DNA of 64,000 bases from Sphingobacterium multivorum (lineage in GTDB: Bacteria; Bacteroidota; Bacteroidia; Sphingobacteriales; Sphingobacteriaceae): the NCBI RefSeq assembly GCF_900457465.1, contig NZ_UAUU01000008.1, forward strand, positions 310,001 through 374,000, in the 5' to 3' direction. The notes below the pieces were generated by a model that worked only from the letters and a program-made list of their open reading frames with translations, did no database searches and was not told where the DNA came from. Made by a program: the position numbers and the translations under genes. The first letter of the stretch is position 1, and every line of letters begins with the position of its first letter. Positions 24,764 to 33,099 of this stretch are shown here, piece after piece.

Positions 24764-25915
24764 CTATTCAATTTCGAATATAGCCTGTATTTCGACTGAA
24801 GTATTTCCTGGGAGTGACGAGGCTCCCACCGTTGCCCTGGCGTGTTTTCCTTTTTCACCAAATACTTCTACAACCAAATCTGATGCAGCGTTCATGAGGT
24901 CAGCATGTTTGGTATAGTCATCAGTTACATTAAAGTACCCAGTTAACTGAACACATTTTTTTATGCGGTTAAGATCGCCTCCCACAGCATTTTTTAATAC
25001 TCCCAAAACATTGAGCATTGTGGTACGTGTCGCTTCCTTAACCTGCCTTTCATCCACGTCTTTACCGAGTTTTCCGGGGTATTGTAATTTCCCATCCTTT
25101 AATGCATATTGATTGATAAATACCAGGTTTCCGGTACGTACAAATGGCTGATAATTTCCAGCAGGTTTTGGAACATCAGGCAGGATAATTTTTTTATTGA
25201 TCAGTTCCTGATTTATATCATTATTGTTTTTTTGTTCAATAGGAGCGGATTCTTTGTGAAATGTTCCTTGTAAGGCCTTTGCAACCTTCCCGAAGTTTTC
25301 CCCCTGATCTTCGGCAAGAAGGCGTTCATCGGAGCTCGGACGTGGCACATTTTTTATACCTACCAAGCTCGTGGTTCCTAAAACAGAATTGCCCTGAGCA
25401 ATTGATCTGTCAATTTTGTCATTTGAGCGTATGCCATTTGAAACAAGTATCATTCCATGAACCGCAAGAGTATTCCAAAACGACTGTAAGGCAAGTTCAC
25501 GTCCTGCTCCGGTACCCGCAGACATAAATACGCTGGCAGGCATTCCTTCAAGTGCGTGTTTCGCCCATAGATCTGTTGTTTTGGAGAAAAATTCGCTCAT
25601 GCCGGTACTAATATTTCCAAAATACACCGGAGAGCCAAACGCGATACCATCATATGATGAAAGTTCCTCCATACTAACAACTGGGATAGTTTTTAAAATT
25701 GGATTGTCCGAATGCTTTACTTGTTTAATTACTGATCGAACATTTGAGTTTTTTTCTAAGCCTTTAGCAAATTCTTTTGCTAATTCTAAAGTCCCACCGT
25801 TATCGGAGTAAATAAGGACCAAGACATTTACATCTTTCTTTTGTGCCATGGATTGAGTTGATAAAGTAGTCATCATAACCATTAAAAGCAGTAATAACTT
25901 TATAAAGTTTTTCAT
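24764..25915 (-). CDS. exported flavodoxin-like / RidA-like fusion protein
   Basis: 383 aa. The start at 25915 gives a signal peptide KNFIKLLLLLMVMMTTLSTQ ending SMAQ; an ATG six codons upstream is less likely. Residues about 28-200 are a flavodoxin/WrbA-like fold (LVLIYSDNGGTLELAKEFAK phosphate loop, GIAFGSPVYFGNISTGM, FMSAGTGAGRELA). Residues about 235-383 are a RidA/YjgF domain (GNLVFINQYALKDGKLQYPG, ARATVGASSLPGNTSVEIQA). RidA enzymes hydrolyse reactive enamines/imines, usually in the cytosol. Fusion to a flavodoxin and export are both unusual. The Arg in HARATVG corresponds to the conserved RidA arginine. Confidence 0.82.
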   Translation of the reverse strand: MKNFIKLLLLLMVMMTTLSTQSMAQKKDVNVLVLIYSDNGGTLELAKEFAKGLEKNSNVRSVIKQVKHSDNPILKTIPVVSMEELSSYDGIAFGSPVYFGNISTGMSEFFSKTTDLWAKHALEGMPASVFMSAGTGAGRELALQSFWNTLAVHGMILVSNGIRSNDKIDRSIAQGNSVLGTTSLVGIKNVPRPSSDERLLAEDQGENFGKVAKALQGTFHKESAPIEQKNNNDINQELINKKIILPDVPKPAGNYQPFVRTGNLVFINQYALKDGKLQYPGKLGKDVDERQVKEATRTTMLNVLGVLKNAVGGDLNRIKKCVQLTGYFNVTDDYTKHADLMNAASDLVVEVFGEKGKHARATVGASSLPGNTSVEIQAIFEIE

Positions 25916-26148
25916 TTCTAAGTATTTGGTCAAAATTAATCAAAGTACTTTTTTTAACTTTGCCAAAAAGTGTATGCAAAACGACATGGTTAAATGTGGA
26001 TATCGTAGGATTTAAATGCATTTTGGGGAAATTTAAATATGTTGAAAATATGTTATCAATATTTTTTTTAATTTGTTGCGAATTATAATCCGATAATAGT
26101 TGACAAGGACGGTTCTTTAAATGTCCGAGAATAACCTTGACCTGTTTC

Positions 26149-26979
26149 CTATTCAATGAGGCTGGCCGCAATTTCTTGTTTTGAAGGCTCTCGAACAATG
26201 GTTATTTTATTGTTTTTGAAGGATATATATCCGCACTCATTAAATTTAGTTAACCATCCCATCATTGGCCAAACTCTCCATTTTAGGAAAAATTGATTAG
26301 CGTTGATGACAATTGGTTTGAAGTGGTTTAAAGGGGGATTATAACTTGGATGATATTGGTGGTAGGCCAATGCGTCGATCGTGATATGAGCAACCCCATT
26401 ATTCCTCGCACTGAAACCAAAATCGGTATCTTCAGCTCCATATCCAATATAATTTTGATCAAATCCTCCAATTTTATGGAAAGTCTCTTTGGTACACGCA
26501 AAATTGAGGGACCAAAAAAGTTCATAACTAAATTGATCTACATCTTTCCTGACAGGATCCGGCCTGCTGTTTTGCATCAACTGCGACATCCATCCAAGTT
26601 TATCTGCAAAGCCTTTTTTTAAATACCTTACCCGGCCGCTTATTAAAATATTTTTTGTTGAATAGGGCAGATACTGTTCTATTAAATCATCTGCCGGAAT
26701 ACAATCTACGTCTAAAAAGATATTAAATAAAGAACTCGAACTTTTTATAGCCGTATTTCTTGCTTTGGCCAAATTTAATTCACCTGTTGTATCTATTTCC
26801 AAGGACTTTATCTTAAAGGGATATTCGTCTTTGAGTGGGTAGGCACGTTCATTGATATAGACAATGATCAGCTCTGTGGGTAGAATAGAATTTTTTGCGA
26901 GCCCATTCATCAGGTTTATTAGCGCGTCATGGCGTTTATGTACGATCGTCAATACAGAAATGGAAGCGGTAGAGTACAT
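26149..26979 (-). CDS. family 2 glycosyltransferase
   Basis: 276 aa from MYSTASISVLTIVHKRH. The GT-A fold carries the D-x-D metal site in FLDVDCIP (residues about 88-95), and the C-terminal acceptor region GGFDQNYIGYGAEDTDFGF matches the galactosyltransferase-like motif. The start at 26979 is chosen because it begins at the GT2 N-terminus and lies one base after the upstream gene's stop. Last gene of a three-gene operon; product unknown. Confidence 0.85.
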   Translation of the reverse strand: MYSTASISVLTIVHKRHDALINLMNGLAKNSILPTELIIVYINERAYPLKDEYPFKIKSLEIDTTGELNLAKARNTAIKSSSSLFNIFLDVDCIPADDLIEQYLPYSTKNILISGRVRYLKKGFADKLGWMSQLMQNSRPDPVRKDVDQFSYELFWSLNFACTKETFHKIGGFDQNYIGYGAEDTDFGFSARNNGVAHITIDALAYHQYHPSYNPPLNHFKPIVINANQFFLKWRVWPMMGWLTKFNECGYISFKNNKITIVREPSKQEIAASLIE

Positions 26980-26980
26980 A

Positions 26981-28048
26981 TTATTTATATAAAGTTTTAA
27001 ATAGATTTGAATGCAATTTCTTAAGGCGCGCAGCAATTTCGATGGTCGCTTTTGGGTTCATCAATTTTTCCCATGCTTCGACCTTTAATTTTTTTGCGTT
27101 TTCAATGATGTGGGACCAATTGACCTGATGTAAAGCTTGCTCTTCTATTATCGTCGCTACACCAGCATTTTGCAGTAGCTTGGCTTTTATTTTTTGCTCT
27201 TCAAAAGGCCTTTCCGCAGGTACGCAAATAACTTTTTTTCTTAAGTCGCCCAATTCCATCACGCAGTTGTGTCCCGCATTGCTTATCACGATGCCGCAAT
27301 TTTTTAATATATCGTATGCAGTTTTTGAATTGCCATAATAGCTGACTCCACTAATAGCGTGATAATCTGGTATTGTGCCGAGTATATGTAGGCTGGATGT
27401 TTCAGGTAAATCTTTCCGAATTTGAGCGATGAGCTTCCAATCGAAACATGTGCCACCTCGTCCAAAGAACATCGCTATTTGATCGTCCGCACTCGTATTG
27501 TTCTCAACCGACATGCCGCTATATTTGGAGAAGCCACCTGAATAAAATGTTTTATGCGCAAAATCGCTTTCAATATCTTGAGCCATTGATTTTGCGTATG
27601 GTGCCAACACAAAAGAAGCGCTTTCATAAGCCATTAAGTGTGCTAAGTCGGAGCGGTTGCCATGTTGTCTTACGACTACTGTTGGTATCCCACAGAGACG
27701 CGCAAGTAAAGTTATCTCGACCGAAACATCAACGATTAGTAAACAGTGGTTGTGCTTTGCAAAAAATTCTGTTATAAGGTAATTTCTATTTATTATACCC
27801 TTCACATTCACGGGAGCATAATGTAAAAAACTCAGGTCACTAGCAGCCCAATCCCGATCGCTATTGGCGGGAATATCAAATGGCAATTCGATTGAACGAA
27901 TACCTTTTGGTATTAAATCTTTATAAGTTTCTAATGAACTACCGAGGAAAACCACTTCATCAGCGGGTAGTTGCGCAGCTATAGCTAAGGCTCGAGTAAG
28001 ATGACCAGACCCATGGTGGTGAATGTAAAAAGCATATTTATAAGACAT
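26981..28048 (-). CDS. GT-B glycosyltransferase, MurG/MGT-like
   Basis: 355 aa starting MSYKYAFYIHHHGSGHLTRA. The HHHGSGHLTRALAIA N-terminus and the C-terminal VISNAGHNCVMELGDLRKK (nucleotide-sugar site) plus VPAERPFEEQKIKAKLL are the layout of GT28-like enzymes. It overlaps the upstream GT4 gene by 11 bases and is one base from the GT2 gene, so the three are coupled. Confidence 0.8.
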   Translation of the reverse strand: MSYKYAFYIHHHGSGHLTRALAIAAQLPADEVVFLGSSLETYKDLIPKGIRSIELPFDIPANSDRDWAASDLSFLHYAPVNVKGIINRNYLITEFFAKHNHCLLIVDVSVEITLLARLCGIPTVVVRQHGNRSDLAHLMAYESASFVLAPYAKSMAQDIESDFAHKTFYSGGFSKYSGMSVENNTSADDQIAMFFGRGGTCFDWKLIAQIRKDLPETSSLHILGTIPDYHAISGVSYYGNSKTAYDILKNCGIVISNAGHNCVMELGDLRKKVICVPAERPFEEQKIKAKLLQNAGVATIIEEQALHQVNWSHIIENAKKLKVEAWEKLMNPKATIEIAARLKKLHSNLFKTLYK

Positions 28049-29124
28049 ATTTATCTGCACATTTTTTGATTACTTGAGCAAATATATTTTCGTAGGAAGA
28101 TACCATATGCTGTATATCCAATGATGATTCAGCATGCACTCGGCATGCTTTGCGACTAAGCTGTGCTGCGTCGTTTATGCAATTAGCCAATTCTGTCACT
28201 GAGCAGGACGCTGTAAGACATCCAGTTTCTTTTGTCACAATTTTTGGTAGCGCTCCTCTCGCAAAGCCAGCGACTGGCGTTCCGCATGCTAAGCTTTCAG
28301 CAACAACCAAACCGAAAGGTTCTTCCCAGCAGGGGGTAATCACACTTACTGCCGCATTTCCGATTAGTTCATTAAGTTGTTCGTGTGTGCAATGCTCTAC
28401 CCATTCAGCGTTTTCATCGAGAAGCGGTTTGACAAAAGTTTCGAAATAATGTTTGTCTGCGACCGAGCCTGCGATTTTGATAGGTCTTCCGGCCAATTTT
28501 GCAGCTGCTATTGCGAAATGGGTTCCTTTATCGGGATGAATTCTGCCAAACCATAATGCATACTCTCCAGAGTTATTTGCTATATAGCTCCATTTATTCA
28601 AATCAATTCCATTGTGTACGACCTTACAATTGGGTATATAGGGCTCCCACATTGATGCATTTGTTTGCGAGACAGATACATAAGTCATTTTGTTGTATCT
28701 GTTTGCTGCCATAATAGCTTTTTTCATCTCAAAAATAGGAGGTGTATGCAATACTGTTACCATCGGTGTTTCCGCTAAGGTCGCCATTGTAATGGGTACG
28801 TAATTTAGGCTATTGTTAAATATAACATCAAAATCATATTGGTCTATCTCCTGCATCAGCTCCAGATAGGCGTGATGTGTCGATATAAAATCTTCACTCA
28901 ATTCATGCGAGCGAAATCTACTTAATGTCTCCATATCGTAATCTACATCGCTAAGGATAGCATGCACATTTAGAGAAGGATCGGAATGCTCACTGGCAAA
29001 CAAGGTAACCTCGTGTCCCCTTTGCAGTAAAAGTTTAGTTACTTCGTATGTAAAGGCTTCCAACCCGCCCATAAATGGTTTGCGGATGGGATGTTTTTAA
29101 ATGAGCTAGCACTGCTATTTTCAT
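28038..29124 (-). pseudogene. family 4 glycosyltransferase, N-terminal frameshift
   Basis: The main frame starts at MGGLEAFTYEVTKLLLQRGH and carries GT4 motifs: WFGRIHPDKGTHFAIAAAK, ITPCWEEPFGLVVAESLACG (the E-x7-E donor site) and GFARGALPKIV. GT4 proteins normally begin about 17 residues earlier. That start is present at 29124 (MKIAVLAHLK) in another frame; removing one A from the five-A run near 29094 restores MKIAVLAHLKHPIRKPFMGG. If the shift is real, translation might still begin within the gene, with loss of the first strand. First gene of the operon. Confidence 0.8.
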
Positions 29125-29407
29125 AATATATTGATTGTATATGTGATGCACGTGACGAAACCATGCTGATTAGAACAGCACCAAGTGAAATTCGTTCACC
29201 GTTAGTAACAATTATTTTTAGGATCCCTAAAACCAGCTACTATTGAATTGACTATTTCGACGCTATCTAGGTTGATATGCCAAACTCTTGTAAAAACCTA
29301 TAAAACAATAGGGATTAAGCTTCCTCCTTTTAGCACTTTATTCTAAACAAAGCTATGTACCAAATGGTTATTTTAGTCCTCCATTATCAATATTACGTAT
29401 CATGTTA

Positions 29408-29432
29408 AGGTCGAGAATCAGAGTCTCGACCT
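29408..29432 (+). promoter_or_regulatory. conserved leader hairpin, copy B
   Basis: Perfect 9-bp stem AGGTCGAGA / TCTCGACCT followed by a seven-T run, 68 bp before the start of the small membrane protein. Same position and near-identical stem as at copy A. The preceding 280 bp (29125-29407) hold no gene and no other feature I can support. Confidence 0.6.
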
Positions 29433-29499
29433 TTTTTTGTTTAAATTTAAACCATTTCCTCTTGAAAATAGTTCAATAATAAACCAAAGTATATATATT

Positions 29500-29736
29500 A
29501 TGGCACTTACAACAGGAAATGAAGACAAAGTAACAAGAGAGGTAGAAAACCAAACTTCTAAAATTCCATCGATTTTATTTTTAGCAGCTTCGCTGGCAGC
29601 GATGGGAATTTCAGCAGCATTAAAATGTTGCAAAACAAAAGACGACAATAATGCACTGTTTGTCGGCCAGTGGGCGGCGCCGTTTTTATTATTAGGTATT
29701 TACAACAAGATTGTTAAGACTGAAGGGCACGATTAG
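29500..29736 (+). CDS. small two-helix membrane protein, copy B
   Basis: 78 aa, MALTTGNEDKVTREVENQTS onward, differing from copy A (13009-13245) at only a few positions (K/R, Q/N and similar). Two hydrophobic stretches and a KCCKTKDD loop are kept. The conserved stretch GQWAAPFLLLGIYNK is the most family-like part. The start follows AAACCAAAGTATATATATT, also shared by copy A. Conserved protein and conserved hairpins on both sides suggest recent duplication of a complete transcription unit. Function unknown. Confidence 0.78.
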   Translation: MALTTGNEDKVTREVENQTSKIPSILFLAASLAAMGISAALKCCKTKDDNNALFVGQWAAPFLLLGIYNKIVKTEGHD

Positions 29737-29763
29737 TATGTTTTATTGTGATGAGTGTTTTAG

Positions 29764-29785
29764 AGGCTGATCTTATGATCAGCCT
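29764..29785 (+). terminator. intrinsic terminator of copy B
   Basis: Perfect 9-bp stem AGGCTGATC / GATCAGCCT with a TTAT loop and a T-run, 27 bp after the stop. Matches the terminator of copy A at 12956. Confidence 0.9.
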
Positions 29786-29969
29786 TTTTTAAATAGTAGG
29801 ATTTCCTCCGAATCGAGAAATTCAATCGTAAATCAGCATAACGTCGCCGCCTTAATCCAGGCTGGCCATTTGCTGTTTCGACCATTTTCACAGATTGGAT
29901 TATTCCGAAACTATTCGCTCATTTTTCCTGTTATATTTCTGTAACAAAGACCGCAAATACCATAGAGTT

Positions 29970-30971
29970 ATGAGTTTACAATTAAATAATGTTCTACCAG
30001 TAATTAGTGCTTCACCTGAGATCGAAAAGTATGAAGGGGTTTTTCACAAGGAAGTGGTAGAAGGTTTAAATACTTATCCGAAGAAATTATCTTCAAAGTA
30101 TTTTTATGATCCCATTGGCGATCGACTTTTTCAGGATATCATGCATATGCCCGAATATTATCTGACCAACTGCGAGCTTGAAATATTTCGCACAAAAACT
30201 GCTGAGTTAGCAGATTTCATCACAACTGATGAATCCGATTTCGACCTGATAGAGCTGGGGGCAGGTGATGCCCTTAAATCAAGTCATCTGTTAACCCATC
30301 TCAGTGCACATCATAACACGTACTCCTACATGCCTATCGATATATCGGGCAATATTCTTGCGGTATTAGGCGAAAAATTACATCGTGACATTCCAACTTT
30401 AGACATCGTTCCGTTGGAGGGAGAGTACTTTGAAATGCTTGACCAGGCGATGAAAATTTCCGAACGGCGAAAAGTAGTTTTATTTTTAGGTGGTAATATC
30501 GGCAATATGGATATGGACGAAGCCCACTTTTTTTGTGCCGAAATCCGCCGTAAACTAAGCCCCGGTGATATTATTATAATCGGTTTTGATCTCAAAAAAA
30601 ATCCACACACCGTTCTTTCTGCCTATAACGATAAAACCGGAATCACGTCGGCCTTCAACATCAATTTACTGAATCGCATCAACCGGGAACTTGAAGCTGA
30701 TTTTGATACCCAATATTTTCAGCATTATCAATCCTACGATCCAATCTCCGGAGCCTGCCGCAGTTTCTTGGTCAGTCTAACCAATCAACATGTCCATATC
30801 AAAGGCGAGTCTATTTTTTTTAAGGAAAATGAATTAATTGACATGGAAATTTCTCAGAAATATGCTCCTGAGGAAATACAGCGAATGGCTTCTATAGCAG
30901 GATTTCAGCTGATCGCAAATATTGAAGACAGCAAAGGATGGTTTGTTGATTCGGTATGGAGGGTGTCCTAA
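29970..30971 (+). CDS. egtD: L-histidine N-alpha-methyltransferase (ergothioneine biosynthesis)
   Basis: 333 aa from MSLQLNNVLPV; the longer open frame upstream lacks family similarity. Motifs of EgtD: KYFYDPIGDRLFQDIMHMPE (N-terminal His-binding region), IELGAGDALKSSHLL (SAM site) and LFLGGNIGNMDMDEA (about 165), and a C-terminal DSKGWFVDSVWRV. The cytosolic enzyme uses three SAM to turn histidine into hercynine. It lies 12 bp before egtB, so both are one operon with the transporter genes that follow. Confidence 0.93.
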   Translation: MSLQLNNVLPVISASPEIEKYEGVFHKEVVEGLNTYPKKLSSKYFYDPIGDRLFQDIMHMPEYYLTNCELEIFRTKTAELADFITTDESDFDLIELGAGDALKSSHLLTHLSAHHNTYSYMPIDISGNILAVLGEKLHRDIPTLDIVPLEGEYFEMLDQAMKISERRKVVLFLGGNIGNMDMDEAHFFCAEIRRKLSPGDIIIIGFDLKKNPHTVLSAYNDKTGITSAFNINLLNRINRELEADFDTQYFQHYQSYDPISGACRSFLVSLTNQHVHIKGESIFFKENELIDMEISQKYAPEEIQRMASIAGFQLIANIEDSKGWFVDSVWRVS

Positions 30972-30983
30972 TAAGTTTTATTT

Positions 30984-32177
30984 ATGAAAAATATACAAAA
31001 TGCGCTTATCGAAATGTCCGAAAAGCAAAAATGGATCGATAGCTATCTTGCTATACGGGCTTATTCCGAAGAAATTTGCCAACCATTGGAAACTGAGGAT
31101 TATGTTGTTCAGCCCATAGGAGAGGTTAGTCCTCCGAAATGGCATCTTGGACATACCACCTGGTTTTTCGAAACATTTATTTTACTTCCGCATTTGCCAA
31201 ACTATCAGCCATTCGACGCTGAATACAATTTTGTGTTCAATAGTTACTATGAAACAATAGGAGCTCGGGTGATTCGTACAGATCGAGGAAATCTGAGCAG
31301 ACCTTCCGTTGCAGACATCTATAGATATCGCAAATGTGTGGACAAGTCCATGATTGAGTTTTTGGATGGTGGGTTTTTGACAAAAGATCTCCTTGACATC
31401 TTTGTGCTAGGATTAAATCACGAACAGCAACATCAAGAATTGCTGCTTACGGATATCAAATATATACTGGGGCACAATCCCCTTTTTCCTGCCTACGGCA
31501 GTACAAAAGCTCCTGTCAGTTATGCGGCTGCCGAATCAACGTATGTCCAATTTGGTGCTGGGATTTATGAAATCGGATATGAAGGTTCAGGTTTCTGTTT
31601 TGATAATGAGAAAGGAAGACATAAGGTCTATTTGAATGACTTTGAAATCGCGAGTGATTTGGTGACAAATAAGGAATACATTGCTTTCATGGAAGATGGT
31701 GGGTACGACGATTTCCGGTATTGGCATTCCGAAGGTTGGGACTGGGTAAAACAGCATCAGGCTCAGGCTCCCTTATATTGGCATTTGATGGATGGACAAT
31801 GGATGAATTATACCTTAGCGGGGTTGATGGAAATAGACTTGGAAGATGCAGTTTGCCATGTCAACTTTTATGAAGCTTCCGCATTTGCAGCCTGGAGGGG
31901 AATGCGGCTTCCGACAGAGGCAGAGTGGGAGGTTGCGGCAGATCATCTCAATTGGGGACAGCGGTGGGAGTGGACCAATTCTGCATATCTTCCTTATCCC
32001 GGATTTAAAAAGGAGGCTGGCGCCGTGGGTGAATATAACGGAAAATTTATGGTTAACCAGATGGTCTTGCGTGGAGCCTCCATTGCAACACCTAAAGATC
32101 ATAGCCGCAAAACGTACCGAAACTTTTTTCAGACGGCACTGCAGTGGCAATTTACAGGTATTAGACTCGCGAGATAA
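30984..32177 (+). CDS. egtB: EgtB-type sulfoxide synthase (ergothioneine biosynthesis)
   Basis: 397 aa. The N-terminal DinB-like four-helix domain provides iron ligands: GHTTWFFE (His57) and LNHEQQHQELL (His146, His150). The C-terminal formylglycine-enzyme-like domain carries WRGMRLPTEAEWEVAADHLN and ends RNFFQTALQWQFTGIRLAR, the usual EgtB tail. The non-haem iron enzyme joins hercynine to a thiol donor (cysteine or gamma-glutamylcysteine) with oxygen. EgtA, EgtC and EgtE are not nearby, so a cysteine-using EgtB or dispersed genes are possible. An in-frame ATG ten codons in is an alternative start. Confidence 0.93.
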   Translation: MKNIQNALIEMSEKQKWIDSYLAIRAYSEEICQPLETEDYVVQPIGEVSPPKWHLGHTTWFFETFILLPHLPNYQPFDAEYNFVFNSYYETIGARVIRTDRGNLSRPSVADIYRYRKCVDKSMIEFLDGGFLTKDLLDIFVLGLNHEQQHQELLLTDIKYILGHNPLFPAYGSTKAPVSYAAAESTYVQFGAGIYEIGYEGSGFCFDNEKGRHKVYLNDFEIASDLVTNKEYIAFMEDGGYDDFRYWHSEGWDWVKQHQAQAPLYWHLMDGQWMNYTLAGLMEIDLEDAVCHVNFYEASAFAAWRGMRLPTEAEWEVAADHLNWGQRWEWTNSAYLPYPGFKKEAGAVGEYNGKFMVNQMVLRGASIATPKDHSRKTYRNFFQTALQWQFTGIRLAR

Positions 32178-32178
32178 T

Positions 32179-33099
32179 ATGATAGATATCGTCTCCATTT
32201 CAAAATTCTTTAATGGAAAGGCCGCAGTCGATCAGATTTCCCTTCAGGCCAATCAAGGCGAAGTTCTTGTTCTGCTAGGAACCAGCGGTTGTGGAAAGAC
32301 GACAACCCTAAAAATGATCAATAGGCTTATCGAACCCGATAAAGGCCAGATCTTTATTGCTGGCAAAGATATCAGAGAAAGAGGCATCCATGATTTACGT
32401 AGGCAAATTGGTTTTGTCATGCAGCATGCCGGCCTTTTTCCGCACTATACCGTTGCACGCAATATTGCTGTAGTTCCAGAATTGTTGAAATGGGAAAAAA
32501 AGAAAATAAGCATGCGTACTGCGGAGCTACTTCACAAATTAAACTTGGGCGAGGAGATCCAACAAGGTTATCCCCATGAACTGAGTGGAGGGCAACAACA
32601 GCGCGTAGGCATTGCTAGGGCACTGATCGCCGATTCACCTATTCTATTAATGGACGAGCCATTCGGAGCACTGGATAATATAACCAAAGCAGATATCCAC
32701 GCAGAATTCAGATCCTTGGAGGAGATACGCAGTAAGACGATCATCCTCGTTACGCACGATGTGTCTGAGGCTTTCGAACTTGGACAGCGGATCTGCTTAA
32801 TGGACAAGGGGAAAATCGTGCAGATCGGAACGCCAAAAGAACTGTTATATAGACCTGCAAATGAATTTGTAGCCAATTTCTTCGCCGAAAATCGCCTACT
32901 ATTGGAGTATAAAGTGACTACCTTACAAGAACTACAAGGGATTACGGCGATAGATCCTTTTATCTCGCGTTATGGATTTACATTGAGCACAGATTTATGG
33001 CATGCCACCCAGGTTCTGAGTATGCATACAGATACGGCGCAAGCCTATGAAACGCTAGTGGGCGCATTTAACAACTATCGAAAACAACAAGTGGTATGA
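32179..33099 (+). CDS. ABC transporter ATPase, OpuCA/EgtV-like
   Basis: 306 aa starting MIDIVSISKFFNGKAAVDQI one base after the egtB stop; the upstream extension of the frame overlaps egtB and is not used. Walker A is GTSGCGKTTT (residues about 35-44), the signature LSGGQQQRVGIARAL, Walker B ILLMDEPFGALD, and the H-loop VTHDVSEAF. The C-terminal 60 residues are short, with no CBS pair. The family drives uptake of quaternary-ammonium compounds such as betaine, carnitine or ergothioneine. It overlaps the permease gene by four bases. Confidence 0.9.
   Translation: MIDIVSISKFFNGKAAVDQISLQANQGEVLVLLGTSGCGKTTTLKMINRLIEPDKGQIFIAGKDIRERGIHDLRRQIGFVMQHAGLFPHYTVARNIAVVPELLKWEKKKISMRTAELLHKLNLGEEIQQGYPHELSGGQQQRVGIARALIADSPILLMDEPFGALDNITKADIHAEFRSLEEIRSKTIILVTHDVSEAFELGQRICLMDKGKIVQIGTPKELLYRPANEFVANFFAENRLLLEYKVTTLQELQGITAIDPFISRYGFTLSTDLWHATQVLSMHTDTAQAYETLVGAFNNYRKQQVV

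Noticed and set aside
25800..26198. 132-aa minus-strand frame between the flavodoxin-RidA and GT2 genes
   Set aside because: It overlaps both real genes in another frame, has no domain-like segments, and its middle is AT-rich intergenic sequence.
31846..32178. N-terminal extension of the ABC ATPase overlapping egtB
   Set aside because: The extension is an out-of-frame reading of the EgtB C-terminus; ATPase similarity starts at 32179.
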